Shown here: positions 60,101 to 63,100 of the stretch, piece after piece
How the letters are laid out: each line of letters begins with the position of its first letter
Numbering within the stretch: position 1 is the first letter of the stretch
From: Morinoia aosen
Taxonomy: Eukaryota > Arthropoda > Malacostraca > Amphipoda > Talitridae
Assembly (NCBI GenBank): GCA_030386875.1
Contig: CM059564.1
Span: 43,606,075-43,670,074, forward strand
DNA: 64,000 nucleotides
Direction of reading: 5' to 3'
The notes under the pieces: model-generated
Database searches by the model: none
Told to the model about the DNA's origin: nothing
What the model saw: only the letters and a program-made list of their open reading frames with translations
Made by a program: the position numbers and the translations under genes

Positions 60101-63100
60101 GTTCTAATTTCAGTTCTGCAAGATGAATGAACATATGCTTTCCTTCAACGTTTTTTATGTACTTGTCACATTGTGTGCATGCACGCACTCTCGTTTCACT
60201 AATAAATTAGCTACGCATGCGTCACGCTCTACGAACTTCACCAGTTGAAGGCATCTGCAGACCTGAATGTCTAGACGTTACCCATTTTAATTCTCAAGTG
60301 TTCTTTCAATTCCTCAAGTGTATTCTCACCAAGCCATGATGCACAAACAGGTCGTTTTAGTTACAAGGTTTAAATATTTATGAAGCACTTTTTATGGGTT
60401 TTTAGAGCAAGTGACTGGGATTTCATGCTATGATCCTTGTGATATGTAAGCTTGCGTGAAGCTTTTATTGTTCTCTTTTGAAATAACTTATGAGTGAGGA
60501 GAATAAGTTTGAAGGTTTCTTCCTTTTCATGATGCCTCGAAAGCGTTTCAATCGACAGTTTTGCCCTCCATCATCAAAGTTTTTATGTGATATGCGCTAA
60601 CTTCTTTCTTATTTTTATTTTTTCAGGCGATTTGAGAAGCAATCAGACGCTTTTGAATTGGAAAGGTACCCCCTCATTCTTTTTTATTTTCGTTAGCTTC
60701 CATCTTCTTTGGCTGAGAAATTCTTCTTTCTATTCTGGTGGCTTCTTTGTTTTGCTCGTTGGTGCTTCTGGGCTTTACAGTGACGTGCTTGCGAATTTTT
60801 TCTCTGGCAGTAAAAATTGACTAGCATTAATTAGAATTGCTTCCTCTTTCTTCGCGCTAAGAAAACGCAATTCTAAAACTGTTTGCTAGTCACTTGCATT
60901 AAGTGCTTTACATTGCAGCCATTTGCTGAGGCATTGATGATTTTATCCGTTCGTTGCAAAAGCCATACTTGGGCGGCTACAATTATAGATGCCCGGAAGT
61001 TAACTTGAAGTTAGTCACAAACCTACTAAGGTATTTCATTGTTCATATTTGAAAGGAAAATGTTTAAGTTTTCTGAATTTCATTCAAGCTGTGTTTAGGA
61101 ACGAATGTTGAAGGATGCGCTTCACATTGACGCATAATGATGACATTGCGTGGCAATTTCCGTTTTTCTTTTGTTTTCTTGAGGCATGAATTTAGATCAT
61201 GTTCGAATTTCTTTTCCTCTCTTAAAGCATGAATTCAGATGTTTGTTCGTATTTATTCACTCGCGGCGTTTTGATTCAATAAGATTACAGGATTAGTGCT
61301 TTATTTTACATTTTTTCCACCTTCTAGGTTGCTTATAATTTTTGTTAAAGTTTAGCTCAAGATTATTCAAAATTTCTTTTTATTAGTCGCTTTGTCTCAA
61401 TTAGGCCTCACATGAATAATATTTAAAGAATATTTAAATAAATATTAAATAGTAAATATAAAAATATGTGAATATTTAAATAAATATTCTTCGTTGACTG
61501 AAATGGAGCTTGGAGCGCGTGGGCTTGGAGCGCGTAAGCTTGGAGCGTGTGGGCTTGGAGCGTGTGGGCTTGGAGCGCGTGGGCTTGGAGCGCGTGGGCT
61601 TGGAGCGCATGGGCTTGGAGCGCATGGGCTTGGAGCGCATGAGCTTGGAGCGTATGAGCTTGGAGCGCGTGAGCTTGGAGCGCGTGGGCTTGGAGCGCGT
61701 GGGCTTGGAGCGCGTGAGCTTGGAGCGCACGGGCTTGGAGCGCACGGGCTTGGAGCGCACGGGCTTGGAGCGCACGGGCTTGGAGCGCACGGGCTTGGAG
61801 CGCGTGGGCTTGGAGCGCGTGGGCTTGGAGCACGTGGGCTTGGAGCGCGTGGGCTTGGAGCGCGTGGGCTTGGAGCGCGTGGGCTTGGAGCGCGTGGGCT
61901 TGGAGCACGTGGGCTTGGAGCGCGTGGGCTTGGAGCGCGTGGGCTTGGAGCGCGTGGGCTTGGAGCGCGTGGGCTTGGAGCGCGTGGGCTTGGAGCGCGT
62001 GGGCTTGGAGCGCGTGGGCTTGGAGCGCGTGGGCTTGGAGCGCGTGGGCTTGGAGCGCGTGGGCTTGGAGCGCGTGGGCTTGGATCGCGTGGGCTTGGAT
62101 CGCGTGGGCTTGGAGCGCGTGGGCTTGGAGCGCGTGGGCTTGGAGCGCGTGGGCTTGGAGCGCGTAGGCTTGGAGCCCATGGGCTTGCTGTAGCTTGGAG
62201 CATCTAAGCATAAATTTTTTAGAGTGAAATAGTTTTATTTCGCTTGTATTGTAATTGTGAATTGCAATTCACTTTGCTTATGATTAAGATTCTTCTTACG
62301 TATTTCTTTTGAGTAAAGTACGCCGTCCAAGGTAAAATATAATTCTTAATTCGTTGTGGATCTCACTCGTGGTTGTGGAAGTAGAGGCTATATTCGTAAT
62401 TAACCGACGTGTTTTTCACCAAGCTCATTTGTTTTAGCGATCTTTCTTTAGGTCCTGTTCGGCATGCCAGGGAAACATCCAAGGTGTACTCATGTTTTGG
62501 AAGACCTTTTTAGGAACTGGAAATTTCTTCCCTCTTTTTTGTACGTATTTGGCTTCAACCTATCACGAATTTTATAACCGCCATCGGGATTTGCTAGTGT
62601 TTGAAACTATGTTCAATTTTTGTTTGGTGAAAATCGTATATCGACAAGTTGACATTTTTTCGTATCTTTCTAATAGTCTGCATTGCATTAAATTATGTCA
62701 GTAGACACACAACAAGTAATTGACCTTCAATAATTCCACTGCTCGTTTAGTGCCTTAACTTATACTTTCTTGAAATCTCCGTTAAATTATAGTTTACGTG
62801 AGGGAATTTTTTTTTCATTTTACCGAAAGTTTGCATAGCAATTGACCTAGTTCGTTATTACGCGGAATAATAAATTTTAAATAATTCCCTGACCTAGTTC
62901 GTAAATACACAGAATAATAAATTTTAAATAATTCCCTGACCTAGTTCGTAATTACGCGGAATAATAAATTTTAAATAATTCCCTGACCTAGTTCGTAAAT
63001 ACACAAAAAAATAAATTTTAAATAATTCCCTGACCTAGTTCGTAATTACGCGGAATAATAAATTTTAAATAATTCCCTGACCTAGTTCGTAAATACACAG

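Noticed and set aside
61423..62211. Frames of 230-260 codons with LQAHA, PSPRA, SKPTR or LGARG repeats
   Set aside because: Products of the 15-bp array in intron 29, open in five frames at once.
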